A DNA stretch of 64,000 nt from Methylosinus sp. C49. GTDB lineage: Bacteria > Pseudomonadota > Alphaproteobacteria > Rhizobiales > Beijerinckiaceae. The stretch is taken from contig NZ_AP022335.1 of assembly GCF_009936375.1 (NCBI RefSeq), positions 62,001-126,000 on the forward strand. Direction: 5' to 3'. Each line of letters begins with the position of its first letter. The stretch's first letter is position 1. This document shows, piece by piece, positions 21,403 through 32,004 of this stretch. The notes under the pieces were generated by a model. The model was given only the letters and a program-made list of their open reading frames with translations. It was not told where the DNA came from and searched no databases. The position numbers and the translations under genes are program-made.

Positions 21403-22532
21403 CGATCGGCGACGATTTCGCGATCGACGCGCTCGCCGGTTTTCTGCCGCTCGCCGCGCGGGATCGTCTGGCCGAGACGCTGACCGCCGCAGAGATCGAC
21501 ACGCTGACGCATCTGGCCAAAGCCGGGACGGGGCCGAATTCGCTCCGGGCGCTGGCGAGTGATCTCGCCTATCTCGAGGCCTGGGCGCGCGCCTCGACCG
21601 GCGCGCCGCTCGTCTGGCCGGCGTCGGAGGCCATGGTGCTGCGGTTCATCGCCCATCATCTCTTCGATGCGGCGGAGCGCGAGAGAAACGCCGAGCACGG
21701 GATGCCGGAGGCGGTCGCCGCGACGCTGCGCGCCGATGGCCGCCTGAGAACCGCCGGGCCGCACGCGCCGGCGACGGTGAGACGCCGCCTCGCGCTGTGG
21801 TCGAGTCTGCATCGCTGGCGCGGCCTCGAGGGGCCGTTCGGGAGTCCGTCGATTCGGAACGCGCTGCGTCTCGCCGTCCGCGCCGCCGATCGGCCCCGGG
21901 CGCGCAAGAGCGCTTCGGCGATCACGCGCGACGTTCTCGACCGGCTGCTCGCGACCTGCGGACGCGGCGGGGCGCTCGACGTCCGGGACCGCGCGCTGCT
22001 GCTGCTCGCCTTCGGTTCGGGCGGACGCCGCCGCTCGGAAGTCGCAAAGCTCGAATTCGAGGATATCGAGAACCTGGAGCCGGTTTCCGCCGATCCGGAA
22101 GCGCCCGAGGGCGGGAAGCTCCCGGTCGTGGCGATCCGATTGTGTCGCGCGAAAACCGCCGCGGCCGACGCCGGCGAGAGCGTGCTGGCCGTCGGCCGGC
22201 CGGTCGAAGCGCTCCGCGCCTGGCTTGTTTTCGCGAAGATCGCGGCGGGCCCGGTGTTTCGCCCGATCGACAAATGGGGAAACATCGGCGCCGCCGCGCT
22301 CGATCCGCAGAGCGTCAACGCCGTGATCAAGAGCCGCTGCGTCGCGGCCGGACTCGATCCTAAGGATTTCTCGGCGCACGGGCTGCGCTCTGGATATCTC
22401 ACCGAAGCGGCGCGCGCCGGCGTGCCGCTGCAGGAGGCCATGCAGCAATCGCGGCATCGCTCCATGCAGCAGGCGGCGCGGTATTACAACGAGGGTGAAA
22501 TCGCGCGAGGCAGAGCGGCGCGTCTCGGGTGA
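21399..22532 (+). CDS. Tyrosine-type site-specific recombinase
   Basis: A 377-residue recombinase. The N-terminal SAM-like domain spans about residues 20-150, followed by a catalytic domain: the first Arg in GSGGRRRSEVAKLEFEDI, HxxR in SAHGLRSGYLTEAARAG, the late His in QQSRHRSMQQ, and the Tyr in AARYYNEGE. All catalytic positions appear present. It starts inside the stop of the PIN toxin gene. It probably moves or resolves the cassette; no attachment site was identified. About 1.2 kb of non-coding or decayed DNA follows. Confidence 0.9.
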   Translation: MTIGDDFAIDALAGFLPLAARDRLAETLTAAEIDTLTHLAKAGTGPNSLRALASDLAYLEAWARASTGAPLVWPASEAMVLRFIAHHLFDAAERERNAEHGMPEAVAATLRADGRLRTAGPHAPATVRRRLALWSSLHRWRGLEGPFGSPSIRNALRLAVRAADRPRARKSASAITRDVLDRLLATCGRGGALDVRDRALLLLAFGSGGRRRSEVAKLEFEDIENLEPVSADPEAPEGGKLPVVAIRLCRAKTAAADAGESVLAVGRPVEALRAWLVFAKIAAGPVFRPIDKWGNIGAAALDPQSVNAVIKSRCVAAGLDPKDFSAHGLRSGYLTEAARAGVPLQEAMQQSRHRSMQQAARYYNEGEIARGRAARLG

Positions 22533-23717
22533 CATCGGATCGAGCGTGGAAAGTCGGAGGAAGGCCACTTCTCTTATGACGATTCGAGGAGGCAGATCAT
22601 GCCACCTGGAGGCAAAAAGTTTCGAGGTCGCGTTCGCCTCGACGTGTGAGTCGACGCTCTCCCGTTTTCATTCCCGGACATTTAGACACGCCGCCGCAAG
22701 GGGGGTGGATCAGGTCGCGCCTTCCCGTTCGCCTTCCCGCGCAACAGGATGAAGGCGCGGCTTCCAGACGTTCGCGCGAAGTTCCATAACGCCCCGTTCG
22801 GCGAAATTTTCCAGCAGCGCACGCGCGACCGACACAGAATCTGCGCCGTGACCGCCGCCGACCCGCACCTATCGGGCGCCGTCCCGTCGATAGCAGCCGC
22901 GCGGGTCGGCGCTCGCTCTTCGCCCGCGTCAAGACCGTCCCACTGACGGTTGAGGGGGCGGTCGCGGCGCCAATATTCGACCGATGTGTTGGCGCCCTCC
23001 CCTGGCAAAGGCAGGCGCTGCGCTGGCGGGTCATCCTGTTACAGTCGGCGAGTGGAGCTTCTCGCGAAGCTCGGCCCTTGGGTTTTTCGTCGGGCGCTCG
23101 GGGGCTGTTAATGTTTCGAGAAGGATTTTGGCGGAGTTTAGCGTCACTAGGCTGCCCGCGACTTCGAAATGGGGCGGCGTTCGTGAACTCGACGGTTCAT
23201 GAAGTTAGACGACGGTGCGGATCGGATTGAAATCCGAGGCATGACGCCTTCACCGTCGAGCCGGTTATACTCCGGCCTGTCTCACCCCAGCCGCCTCACA
23301 GGCGCCTCTGCGCGCGTCGTTCTAGTTTCGGAGTCCGCATGTCCTATTCGGCGCCGCGCTTCCGCGGCAAAGTCTCCGCTCGTTCTTGAATCCGGTCGTC
23401 TGGCGACCGCGTCACGGCTTCAGTCGAGCGGGCTTCGCCTCCGACGAAAACGAACGATACTGCTACGCGACGAGCGATTTCGATAACAACGAAATCGCGC
23501 GCTATTCGCCTGTGCGAATAGTGTGCCAGCTATTATGATAGTATATAGTATCAGTTCGCATGTAGTGGCAATATATAGGAAATTTATGAAGCGCTAAGAT
23601 TAATAGAATGCGCTTTCTATATTAGATCAAATTGAATCTATGTCGATAGCACTTTCATATTCCATTAAATTAGCCTTCATATAATCATCACGTTCGCAAG
23701 ATGGAGGCCGTGAATAC
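22533..23717. other. Gene-poor stretch with coding relics and AT-rich upstream region
   Basis: No intact gene is supported here. On the minus strand, pieces such as VARALLENFAERGVMELRAN followed by VWKPRLHPVAREGE (about 22690-22850) look like former coding sequence, and a 108-residue open frame at 22682-23008 is unidentified. From about 23500 the DNA turns markedly AT-rich (TATATAGTATC, AATATATAGG), which probably holds the promoter of the chemotaxis operon and is unlike the high-GC surroundings. Confidence 0.5.
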
Positions 23718-24020
23718 ATGTCGAGAGACCCAGCTATCGTCGATTGTGTCGGCAAGCTCACAATATCGGAGTCGACCGGAATCCGTGAGGCGATGCTGGC
23801 GGCTATCGACCGGTGCGATGACGTCGTGATCGATTGCTCGGGAGCATCCGAGATCGATCTGACCTTTATCCAACTGTTGATCGCGAGCCGCCGAACCGCG
23901 ATGGAGCGAGGACGAAGCGTGCGAATTTCGGCGGCAATGGACTCGCTCGTCGCCGAGACCTCGAGGCGCGCCGGCTTCGTCGCCGAAGACATCATCACCA
24001 CTCCGTCGCCAGAGCAGTGA
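23718..24020 (+). CDS. STAS-domain protein
   Basis: A 100-residue single STAS domain of the anti-sigma-antagonist/MlaB type. The core VVIDCSGASEIDLTFIQLLI matches the strand-loop-helix that normally carries a phosphorylatable Ser or Thr; here a Thr (DLT) is at or near that place. A GGAGG site lies 10 nt before the ATG. It opens the chemotaxis cluster, 119 bp before cheY. STAS proteins in chemotaxis operons are known in several alphaproteobacteria; the role is undefined. Confidence 0.8.
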   Translation: MSRDPAIVDCVGKLTISESTGIREAMLAAIDRCDDVVIDCSGASEIDLTFIQLLIASRRTAMERGRSVRISAAMDSLVAETSRRAGFVAEDIITTPSPEQ

Positions 24021-24139
24021 AGCAGCAATTCCGACGACGCCTTCGATAATCGTCGCGGCGCCTCTGTCGGGCGTCGACACGGCTATCGCGGCGCCGCGGC
24101 GGCCTAGCGGTTCCTCCGCCATTCCAAGGATCATGAACC

Positions 24140-24505
24140 ATGAAAAAGATTCTGACGGTCGACGACTCGGTGAGCGTCCGCCAAATGGTGCGCGCAGTTC
24201 TCACAGTCGCGGGTTATGGCGTGATCGAGGCCAAGGACGGCCGCGAGGCTCTCGGCGCAGCGCGCGGCGATCAAGCCAATATGGTCATCACCGACCTCAA
24301 TATGCCCGTCATGGACGGGCTGACCTTCATTCGTGAGCTGCGTAAGCTTCCTGCCTATAGCGGCGTGCCGATCGTGTTCCTGAGCACGGAATCAGACGCC
24401 TCCTTGAAGCAGGAAGCGAAAGCCGCCGGCGCGACGGGCTGGATCACCAAGCCGTTCAGCCAGGAGCAGCTTCTCACCGTCGTCAAGAAATTGATCGGGA
24501 CCTGA
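24140..24505 (+). CDS. cheY: Chemotaxis response regulator CheY
   Basis: A 121-residue single receiver domain. Acidic pocket D8-D9 (TVDDSVS), phosphoacceptor D52 (VITDLNMPVMDG), a conserved hydroxyl residue in VFLSTES, and the lysine in WITKPF are all present. The protein transmits phosphate from CheA to the motor or acts as a phosphate sink. The start codon follows AAGGA. It sits between the STAS gene and cheA. Confidence 0.93.
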   Translation: MKKILTVDDSVSVRQMVRAVLTVAGYGVIEAKDGREALGAARGDQANMVITDLNMPVMDGLTFIRELRKLPAYSGVPIVFLSTESDASLKQEAKAAGATGWITKPFSQEQLLTVVKKLIGT

Positions 24506-24564
24506 CCGCGCCGGACGAGCCGTGGCCGCTGATCGCGTCAAACCATATCTGATGGACGAATCTG

Positions 24565-26544
24565 ATGAACGACGCAGACAAGACCTTTCGCGAGGAAGCC
24601 GACGAACTCCTGGAGCAGCTCGAACAGGCGCTGCTCGATCTCGAGAAAATGCCATCCGACAAAGAACTGATCGATAGCGCCTTCCGCGCCCTGCACACGC
24701 TCAAGGGATCGGGCGCGATGTTCGGCTTTCAGAAGGTGTCCGCCTTCGTTCACAATTTCGAGACGGCGTTCGACCAGGTGCGCAAAGGTCGCGCCTCGCC
24801 GAGCCCCGAGCTCGTCGCCGTCGCGCTGCTCGCCAAGGACCATGTTCGCATCCAGATCGAGGAGCCTGAAGCGGCCGACGAGGCATATGGCGGCCGCATT
24901 CTCGAACGACTGCGGCAGGTCGTCGAAGGCGCGGATTCCGCGAGCGTCGAGACGCCTGCGGCCGCCGATGTGGCCGGCGCGCAGCCGAGCACGGAGCGCG
25001 CTACTTGGCATATTCGCTTTTCCTTCGACCAACGTGTGCTCGTCAATGGAACCAATCCACTGCTGCTCATCGACGAATTGCGCACGCTCGGCGACTTGCG
25101 GCTCAGCGTCTGCGCGGACGCCGTTCCGCCGCTCGAAGCGCTCGATCCGCAGATTTGCTATTTCACCTGGGAGGCGACGCTCGTCACCGATCAGCCTCGC
25201 TCAGCCATCGAGGACGTCTTCATCTTCGTGCTAGACGAAATGCGTCTCGAGATCGAACGTTTCGAAGAGCAAGCGCCCCAACCGGCTGAAGAGGCGCTCC
25301 CCGCGCCGGTGGAAGGCGCCCAGGCGCCCATGCGCCGCGGCTCGGACAGCGACGGACGCGGCGCGGGGACAGTGCGCGTGCAAGCGGAAAAAGTCGACGA
25401 GCTGATGGATCGCGTCGGCGAGCTCGTCATCGCACAGGCGCGCTTGTCGCAGCTCGCAGGCGCAGCGAGCCTCGACATCAAATCGATCGCCGAAGAGATC
25501 GAGCGGCTGGCCGCCAATCTTCGCGACGTCACCATGGGTATTCGCATGGTGCCGATCGGCTCGCTGTTCGGTCGCTATCGTCGGCTCATCCACGATCTCT
25601 CGAGCGAACTCGGCAAGCCCGTCGATCTGGTGATGTCGGGCGAGGAGACCGAGCTCGACAAGACGATGATTGAACGCCTCGCCGACCCACTCGTGCATCT
25701 CATTCGCAATGCGCTCGACCACGGACTAGAGGACGCCAATAGCCGCGTCGCCGCCGGCAAGCCGTCGACCGGACGCATCCGACTCGCCGCCAGCCATTCC
25801 GGCGCGGAGGTGCTGATCACCGTCTCTGACGATGGGCGCGGGCTCGATGTGGCGCGTATCCGCGCCAAAGCGGTCGCCAACGGCCTCATCGCCGAAGACG
25901 CGACGATGACTGACGCCGAGATTCATCAGCTCATCTTCCACCCCGGCTTCTCAACGGCGCAGGCGATCACCAAGCTCTCGGGACGCGGCGTCGGCATGGA
26001 TGTGGTCAAGCGGGCGATCGAAGCTCTACGCGGCGCGATCGACGTGACGAGCAAATATGGAGAGGGCGCCGAGGTCACACTGCGCTTGCCGCTGACACTG
26101 GCGATCATCGAGGGTCTGCTGGTGCGCGTCGGCGATGGTCGTTACGTCATTCCTCTGTCGTCCGTCGAGGAGTGCGTCGAACTCAGCGCGGCCGGAGAGG
26201 CCGGCTCGAGGGGACGTAGCTTCCTCAATATCCGCGGCGAGCTCGTGCCGTTCCTGCGACTGCGAGAATTCTTCGCGACGAGAAGTCCGCCGGATCCGCA
26301 TCAAAAGGTCGTCATCGTCTCATTTGGCGACCAACGCGTCGGTCTCGTCGTGGACCAGATCATCGGCAGTCATCAGACGGTGATCAAGTCGCTCTCCAAG
26401 TTGCACGCAGACGTTCCCTCGTTCTCAGGCGCCACGATCCTCGGCGACGGCGCCGTGGCCCTCATTTTCGACATTCCGCACCTCGTCGATCTCGGCCAGG
26501 CGCATGACGAGCAGCGCAAAGTCAAAGAGATGGAGGCGGCATGA
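24565..26544 (+). CDS. cheA: Chemotaxis histidine kinase CheA
   Basis: A 659-residue kinase that autophosphorylates and feeds CheY and CheB. The HPt domain has the phosphorylated H44 in RALHTLKGSGAMFGF. A short P2-like region follows, then the dimerisation domain (QAEKVDELMDRVGELV), and the ATPase domain with the N-box in HLIRNALDHGLE, G1 in VSDDGRGLD and G2 in LSGRGVGMDVVKR. The C-terminal CheW-like domain (GRYVIPLSSVEECVE) is complete. The stop overlaps the cheW start (ATGATG). Confidence 0.96.
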   Translation: MNDADKTFREEADELLEQLEQALLDLEKMPSDKELIDSAFRALHTLKGSGAMFGFQKVSAFVHNFETAFDQVRKGRASPSPELVAVALLAKDHVRIQIEEPEAADEAYGGRILERLRQVVEGADSASVETPAAADVAGAQPSTERATWHIRFSFDQRVLVNGTNPLLLIDELRTLGDLRLSVCADAVPPLEALDPQICYFTWEATLVTDQPRSAIEDVFIFVLDEMRLEIERFEEQAPQPAEEALPAPVEGAQAPMRRGSDSDGRGAGTVRVQAEKVDELMDRVGELVIAQARLSQLAGAASLDIKSIAEEIERLAANLRDVTMGIRMVPIGSLFGRYRRLIHDLSSELGKPVDLVMSGEETELDKTMIERLADPLVHLIRNALDHGLEDANSRVAAGKPSTGRIRLAASHSGAEVLITVSDDGRGLDVARIRAKAVANGLIAEDATMTDAEIHQLIFHPGFSTAQAITKLSGRGVGMDVVKRAIEALRGAIDVTSKYGEGAEVTLRLPLTLAIIEGLLVRVGDGRYVIPLSSVEECVELSAAGEAGSRGRSFLNIRGELVPFLRLREFFATRSPPDPHQKVVIVSFGDQRVGLVVDQIIGSHQTVIKSLSKLHADVPSFSGATILGDGAVALIFDIPHLVDLGQAHDEQRKVKEMEAA

Positions 26545-26993
26545 TGACGGATGCGGCGTTGCTCGAAAGCAGGCAGTGCCTCATGCTGGGCGTCGGCGGC
26601 GAAATTTTCGCGATCGACGCCGAGAGCGTGCGCGAAATTCTCGATCCGGCGCCCGTGACCGAAGTGCCGGGCGCGCGCGATTTCGTGCGCGGTCTCATCA
26701 ATGTGCGCGGCAAGGTCGTGCCGATGGCCGATCTGCGCCCGCGTTTTGGAATGGAGGTCGAACCGGCAACCGCCGACACGCGATTCGTCGTCATCGAGAT
26801 CGATCTCGACGGCGAGCCGACCGTCGTCGGGATCGTCGCCGATAAGGTCTATGAGGTCGCCGAGCTGCCGCGCGCCTCGCTCGGGCCGGCGCCGCGCATC
26901 GGCATGCGCTGGCGGCCCGAGCTCGTGAAACACATCGGCCGATGGAAGGACGACTTCCTCGTCGTTCCGGACATCGAGCGCATCTTCAACTGA
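26541..26993 (+). CDS. cheW: Chemotaxis coupling protein CheW
   Basis: A 150-residue CheW domain that links receptors to CheA. Typical features are [32 protein letters not shown] and [11 protein letters not shown]. It overlaps the end of cheA and is followed 34 bp later by the first receptor gene. A second, diverged cheW lies downstream at 31513. Confidence 0.94.
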   Translation: MMTDAALLESRQCLMLGVGGEIFAIDAESVREILDPAPVTEVPGARDFVRGLINVRGKVVPMADLRPRFGMEVEPATADTRFVVIEIDLDGEPTVVGIVADKVYEVAELPRASLGPAPRIGMRWRPELVKHIGRWKDDFLVVPDIERIFN

Positions 26994-27027
26994 GGTCGCG
27001 CCAATCGCGCAGGGCAAGGAACGTTCA

Positions 27028-29124
27028 ATGCGGTACACAGTCAAAGCCAAGCTCACCGCCGCCTTCGGCGTGGTGATCCTTCTCTCGGCGGCGGCCGGAG
27101 CGGTGTCGCTGACCAAGCTCTCAGCGCTGAACGAAAATATCGAGAAGATCGTCAGCGAGCGAGTGAAGCGGCTGGAGATGACCGAGGAGCTCAAAGGCCA
27201 TATGCTGATGGGCCTTCGCGCGGAAAAGAACGCCGTGCTCGCGCCGAGCGACGAAGAGACGGCGCGATGGGTCGAGGACGCGCAGAAGGAGAGGCGAACG
27301 GGGAATGCGCTGCGCGATGAGCTCTTCGCCAGCGCGAACGCCCATGGAAAGGAGATCCTCGACAAGTTGAAGGGCGCCGCCGATCGCAAGGACGCGATCC
27401 AGGACAAGATTTTGAATGGCGCACGGCTGAATTCCAACAACAAGGCGCTCGTGCTTCTCGATGGCGAGGGCGCGATCGCGATGCAGGAGCTGGACGGGAC
27501 GATCGCGCGATTGACCAAGCAGCTGCTCGACAACAGCATTGGCGGTTATGCGTTGGATCTGGAGCGCATCGACAGCAATGCGAAGCGCATCGTTATCGAT
27601 GTGCTCGGCCTCATCGGCTCTTCGGAAATGGTCGATCTCGAGGCGAAGCTCAAGCCGCTGAAGGAAAAAGTTGCCGCTCTGAACGCGAGCGTCGACACCT
27701 ATAAGGCGAGGGCCGTGAAGATCGGCGCATCTCTTCCCTTCGACGCATTCTACGCATCATTCGATCGCTGGGCAAAGATCGTCGACCGCGTGATCGCGAT
27801 CGCGCATGACGGCGGGAATGTCATCGCAGCGAGCCTGACACGTGGAGAGGGCGCGAAGCTCACAGGCGAGCTCATGAAGATCGCAGACGAATATATCAAA
27901 TGGCAGCATGATCAGCTCGCCGACGCCAAAGCCAAGGCCGACTCCGATTACGAGCAGGCACGAATGCTGCTCATCGCGGTGCTGGCCGGCTCCGTCGTCG
28001 TCGCAGTGGGCGCAGCGGTCTGGATCGGCTATTCGATCAGTCGCGGCCTCGGCCGCGCGGTCGGCCTCGCCGAAGCCGTCGCGAGTGGCGACCTGACCCG
28101 CGATATCGAGGCCGAGGCCAATGACGAGATCGGCGATCTCATCAATGCGCTGAAGACGATGGTCGTCAATTTGCGCGAGATCATCGCCAAGACGTCCAAT
28201 GCCGCCCACAATGTCGCATCCGGCGCACAGGAGCTTTCGGCTTCCGCCGAGCAGCTCTCGCAGGGCGCGACCGAGCAGGCCTCTTCGGCCGAGGAAGCTT
28301 CCGCTTCCATGGAGGAGATGGCCTCCAACATCAAGCAGAACGCCGACAACGCCAACCAGACCGAGACGATCGCGCATCAATCGGCGCGTAACGCCGAAGC
28401 GAGCGGCGAGGCCGTCGACCGCGCCGTAACGGCGATGCAGACGATCGCCGACAAGATCGGCATCGTGCAGGAGATCGCCAGACAGACCGATCTGCTCGCG
28501 CTCAATGCCGCCGTCGAGGCGGCGCGCGCCGGGGAGCACGGCAAAGGCTTTGCTGTCGTCGCCTCCGAGGTTCGCAAGCTGGCCGAACGCAGCCAGACGG
28601 CCGCGGCGGAGATCGGCGTGCTGTCGACCGATACGGTGAAGGCGGCGCGCGAGGCCGGCGAAATGCTGACGAAACTCGTCCCCGATATCCGCCGCACCGC
28701 TTCGCTCGTGGAAGAGATCACCTCGGCCTGCCGTGAGCAGGACGCCGGCGCGGCGCAGATCAACCAGGCGATCCAGCAGCTCGACAAGGTGACGCAGCAG
28801 AATGCGAGCTCGTCGGAGGAAGTGTCCGCGACCTCGGAGGAGCTATCGAGCCAGGCCGAGCAGCTGCAGGCGACGATCGCCTTCTTCCGTCTCGGCGATG
28901 ACTCGAACGCCTCGATCGCAGGGCGCGGGGCGACGCAGCCTCCGGTTCGCCAATTGCGCGACAAGGCGATGTCAGCCGCCGCCGAACTCGCTCATCGTTC
29001 GACAGCCGACCGCGCCAGACCGCGGTCCGCGAGACCGGCGATGAAAGCCACGGGGACGGGCGGCTTCGTCCTCGATCTCTCGCACGGAGAGGACGAGCTG
29101 GATGCGGAATTCCGGCGCGGGTGA
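27028..29124 (+). CDS. Methyl-accepting chemotaxis protein (receptor 1)
   Basis: A 698-residue transmembrane receptor. TM1 covers about residues 9-29, a periplasmic helical sensor about 30-305, TM2 about 312-335 ([20 protein letters not shown]), then one HAMP domain and the signalling hairpin with tip [20 protein letters not shown]. It ends in EFRRG without a CheR-tethering NWETF pentapeptide. Its start region (MRYTVKAKL) and whole layout match receptor 2 at 29209; the sensor halves differ, which suggests different ligands. AAGGA lies upstream of the ATG. Confidence 0.94.
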   Translation: MRYTVKAKLTAAFGVVILLSAAAGAVSLTKLSALNENIEKIVSERVKRLEMTEELKGHMLMGLRAEKNAVLAPSDEETARWVEDAQKERRTGNALRDELFASANAHGKEILDKLKGAADRKDAIQDKILNGARLNSNNKALVLLDGEGAIAMQELDGTIARLTKQLLDNSIGGYALDLERIDSNAKRIVIDVLGLIGSSEMVDLEAKLKPLKEKVAALNASVDTYKARAVKIGASLPFDAFYASFDRWAKIVDRVIAIAHDGGNVIAASLTRGEGAKLTGELMKIADEYIKWQHDQLADAKAKADSDYEQARMLLIAVLAGSVVVAVGAAVWIGYSISRGLGRAVGLAEAVASGDLTRDIEAEANDEIGDLINALKTMVVNLREIIAKTSNAAHNVASGAQELSASAEQLSQGATEQASSAEEASASMEEMASNIKQNADNANQTETIAHQSARNAEASGEAVDRAVTAMQTIADKIGIVQEIARQTDLLALNAAVEAARAGEHGKGFAVVASEVRKLAERSQTAAAEIGVLSTDTVKAAREAGEMLTKLVPDIRRTASLVEEITSACREQDAGAAQINQAIQQLDKVTQQNASSSEEVSATSEELSSQAEQLQATIAFFRLGDDSNASIAGRGATQPPVRQLRDKAMSAAAELAHRSTADRARPRSARPAMKATGTGGFVLDLSHGEDELDAEFRRG
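28237..28727 (+). repeat. 491-bp block identical to 30538-31028
   Basis: Base-by-base reading of the two receptor genes shows no difference over this span, covering the methylation helix and signalling tip, although the flanking sequence on both sides differs at many silent sites. This points to recent gene conversion or duplication. Confidence 0.9.
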
Positions 29125-29208
29125 GCATTCCAGGAATTGCTTCCGGCATTCCGTCGGGAGCCATGGAAAGAACCATAGTGTCCCTTGCAGAAGCGACAGG
29201 GTCAATCG

Positions 29209-31425
29209 ATGCGTTATACAGTCAAAGCAAAGCTCGCGACCGCCTTCGGCGTCGTCATCGCGCTCTCGGCGGTGGCGGGAGCAGTTTCGTATGTGAAGCT
29301 CGCCGCGCTCAACGAGAATGTCGACGTGATCGTGAACGGTCGCGTCAAGCGGTTGACGTTGGCGGAAGACATGAAGGTCGCGGCGCTCGACAGCATTCGT
29401 TCCGAGAAGAACGCCATTCTCGCCACGACCGATGAAGAGACCGCTCGTTGGGCGGAAGACGCCGTGAAGAAGCAGCGGCAAATGCTCACACTCCGCGATG
29501 AAGCCTACCTGGGCACACATGCACACGGCAAGGAGATTCTGGATCGCTTCAAATCGGCTGCAGAGCGGCGAGCCGTCGTGCAGGACAAGACGCTCGCCGC
29601 CGCCAACCAGAACTCCAATAACAAGGCCAACGCCCTTTTTTCCGGAGAGGGAGAGATCGCGGGCCAGGAGGCGAAGTCCGCGCTCGACAGGCTCGCCGAA
29701 CAGACGTTCAAAGCGACGGGCAGCGCGGCCGTCGACCTGGAGCTCACGCGGCTGCGCACGGAAATGGAACGGATGCGTGGCGACATCAACCGCTATATTT
29801 CCGTCTCGAATATAGTGGAGCTCGAACCGCGGTTCAAATCTCTGCAGGCGGAAGCCGCAACTCTGCGCGCCGGCGTCGAGGCGTTCCGCGCCAAGGGGAC
29901 GAAGCTCGGCATGGCGCCGCAGTTCGACCAATTCGTCGCGGCTTTCGACCGCTGGCTGAAGATCTGCGATCGAACGATCGTTCTGGTGCGGGAGGGCGGC
30001 AATGTCGTCGCCAGCGATCTCTCGCGGGGCGAGGGAGCGAAGCTGTCGGCGGAGATGCTCAGGGGACTCGACGACTATCTCTCGTATCAGACGGATCGTC
30101 TGGCGGAAGGCAAAGCCCAGGCGCAGACCGACTATGAGCAGGCGCGCGTGCTGCTGATGCTGGTGCTCGCCGCTTCGCTCGTCGTAGCGTTCGGGGCGGC
30201 CGTGTGGATCGGCTTGAACATCAGCCGTGGACTCGCCCGCGCCGTGGGCCTCGCCAACGCCGTGGCGATCGGCGATCTGAGCGAGACGATCGCCGTGAAA
30301 ACCGATGACGAGGTCGCTGACCTCATCAAGGCGCTGAATGCGATGACCGCTAATCTAAATGCGACGGCGGTGATCGCCGACAAGATCGCTGCCGGCGATC
30401 TCACGGTTGAAGCCAAGCCGCTGTCCGACAAGGATACGCTCGGGATAGCACTCCAGCGAATGGTCGAAAATCTGCGCGAGATCATCGTGAAGGCCACGAA
30501 TGCCGCGAGCAATGTCGCGGCCGGCGCCCAGGAGCTCTCGGCTTCCGCCGAGCAGCTCTCGCAGGGCGCGACCGAGCAGGCCTCTTCGGCCGAGGAAGCT
30601 TCCGCTTCCATGGAGGAGATGGCCTCCAACATCAAGCAGAACGCCGACAACGCCAACCAGACCGAGACGATCGCGCATCAATCGGCGCGTAACGCCGAAG
30701 CGAGCGGCGAGGCCGTCGACCGCGCCGTAACGGCGATGCAGACGATCGCCGACAAGATCGGCATCGTGCAGGAGATCGCCAGACAGACCGATCTGCTCGC
30801 GCTCAATGCCGCCGTCGAGGCGGCGCGCGCCGGGGAGCACGGCAAAGGCTTTGCTGTCGTCGCCTCCGAGGTTCGCAAGCTGGCCGAACGCAGCCAGACG
30901 GCCGCGGCGGAGATCGGCGTGCTGTCGACCGATACGGTGAAGGCGGCGCGCGAGGCCGGCGAAATGCTGACGAAACTCGTCCCCGATATCCGCCGCACCG
31001 CTTCGCTCGTGGAAGAGATCACCTCGGCGTGCCGAGAGCAGGACACCGGCGCCGGGCAGATCAATCAGGCTATCCAGCAGCTCGACAAGGTGACGCAGCA
31101 GAATGCGAGTTCGTCGGAGGAAGTCTCCGCGACCTCGGAAGAGCTATCGAGTCAAGCGGAGCAACTGCAGGAGACGATCGCCTATTTCCGCCTCGGCGAT
31201 ACCCCGGCCGCAGCGCTTACGGCGCGCAGCGGGGCGCATCCACCGGTTCGCCGACTACGCGAAAAGGCGATGTCTGCCGCCGCTGAACTCGCGCATCGCG
31301 CGAACCCCGAAAAGGCGCGTCAGCGTCCCGGGAAGCTTTCGGTCAAGGGAACGGGCTCGGGTGGATTCGTGCTCGACCTCTCCGGCGGAGAGGATGCGAT
31401 GGATGCCGAATTCCGGCGTGGATGA
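29209..31425 (+). CDS. Methyl-accepting chemotaxis protein (receptor 2)
   Basis: A 738-residue paralogue of receptor 1. The ATG at 29209 is chosen since the start [16 protein letters not shown] matches receptor 1; an in-frame start eight codons earlier is unlikely. TM1, a diverged helical sensor domain and TM2 ([20 protein letters not shown]) are followed by a HAMP domain and then an extra about 45-residue HAMP-like insertion ([20 protein letters not shown]) missing in receptor 1. The signalling hairpin is nearly identical to receptor 1. The C-terminus again ends EFRRG. Confidence 0.94.
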   Translation: MRYTVKAKLATAFGVVIALSAVAGAVSYVKLAALNENVDVIVNGRVKRLTLAEDMKVAALDSIRSEKNAILATTDEETARWAEDAVKKQRQMLTLRDEAYLGTHAHGKEILDRFKSAAERRAVVQDKTLAAANQNSNNKANALFSGEGEIAGQEAKSALDRLAEQTFKATGSAAVDLELTRLRTEMERMRGDINRYISVSNIVELEPRFKSLQAEAATLRAGVEAFRAKGTKLGMAPQFDQFVAAFDRWLKICDRTIVLVREGGNVVASDLSRGEGAKLSAEMLRGLDDYLSYQTDRLAEGKAQAQTDYEQARVLLMLVLAASLVVAFGAAVWIGLNISRGLARAVGLANAVAIGDLSETIAVKTDDEVADLIKALNAMTANLNATAVIADKIAAGDLTVEAKPLSDKDTLGIALQRMVENLREIIVKATNAASNVAAGAQELSASAEQLSQGATEQASSAEEASASMEEMASNIKQNADNANQTETIAHQSARNAEASGEAVDRAVTAMQTIADKIGIVQEIARQTDLLALNAAVEAARAGEHGKGFAVVASEVRKLAERSQTAAAEIGVLSTDTVKAAREAGEMLTKLVPDIRRTASLVEEITSACREQDTGAGQINQAIQQLDKVTQQNASSSEEVSATSEELSSQAEQLQETIAYFRLGDTPAAALTARSGAHPPVRRLREKAMSAAAELAHRANPEKARQRPGKLSVKGTGSGGFVLDLSGGEDAMDAEFRRG
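30538..31028 (+). repeat. 491-bp block identical to 28237-28727
   Basis: Second copy of the identical receptor block, offset by 2301 bp. It ends where the codon after ITSA starts to differ (TGCCGTGAG in receptor 1, TGCCGAGAG in receptor 2, plus a preceding silent change). Confidence 0.9.
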
Positions 31426-31437
31426 TCGAAAACGGGC

Positions 31438-31465
31438 GCGCGCTCTCCTCTCCGAGAGAGCGCGC
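31438..31465. terminator. Hairpin between receptor 2 and cheW2
   Basis: Arms GCGCGCTCTC (31438-31447) and GAGAGCGCGC (31456-31465) form a 10-bp stem with an 8-nt loop, 12 bp after the receptor 2 stop. No T-run follows. It could attenuate transcription or stabilise the upstream mRNA; full termination is unlikely because the operon continues. Confidence 0.4.
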
Positions 31466-31512
31466 TCTCGACGCCCGTGATTTGGGTTCGCCTCGACACG
31501 AGGACTTTCAAA

Positions 31513-31998
31513 ATGACTCAGGACGCAGCACAATTCGTGACCTTGGGCCTCGATGGAGAGGTCTTCGGCATACCCGTCGCGCTGGTGCGCGAAATCCTCG
31601 ATTTTCGCCAAATCACCAGATTGCCGCAGGCGCCGGCCTTCGTGCTCGGCATGATCGATGTGCGTGGAGCGGCCGTGCCGATCATCGATCTTCGGGCCAA
31701 GCTCGGATTCCCATCGGCGCATGCGACGCATGCGACGCGGCTCATCGTCGCAAATGTCCCGCTCGACGGCAATGAGCTATCGCTGGGTTTGCTCGTCGAT
31801 TGCGTTATCGAGGTAACGGAACTGGATCGCGATCAGATTGATCCACCTCCGCAGGTCGGCGGTCGCTGGCGCGCCGAATGTATCGCCGGAATCGGACGTC
31901 GGAATGGCGGCTTCATCGTCATTTTCGATTTGCCCCGTTTGCTCGCGGAGGACGACGCGGCGCTCGCCGCGGTCGCCTTCGCGCAGCGCGCCGCTTGA
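31513..31998 (+). CDS. cheW: Second CheW-domain coupling protein
   Basis: A 161-residue CheW-domain protein: TLGLDGEVFGIPVALVREIL, VLGMIDVRGAAVPIIDLRAK and LGLLVDCVIEVTELD. It is diverged from the first CheW and may join other receptors or arrays. The ATG at 31513 is used; an in-frame ATT/ATG-like start 12 codons upstream would add an untypical tail. It lies between receptor 2 and cheR. Confidence 0.92.
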   Translation: MTQDAAQFVTLGLDGEVFGIPVALVREILDFRQITRLPQAPAFVLGMIDVRGAAVPIIDLRAKLGFPSAHATHATRLIVANVPLDGNELSLGLLVDCVIEVTELDRDQIDPPPQVGGRWRAECIAGIGRRNGGFIVIFDLPRLLAEDDAALAAVAFAQRAA

Positions 31999-32004
31999 TG
32001 GAGA

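Noticed and set aside
22597-23034. 145-residue minus-strand frame
   Set aside because: No start signal; coding-like pieces in this area lie in other frames, so it is treated as relic DNA.
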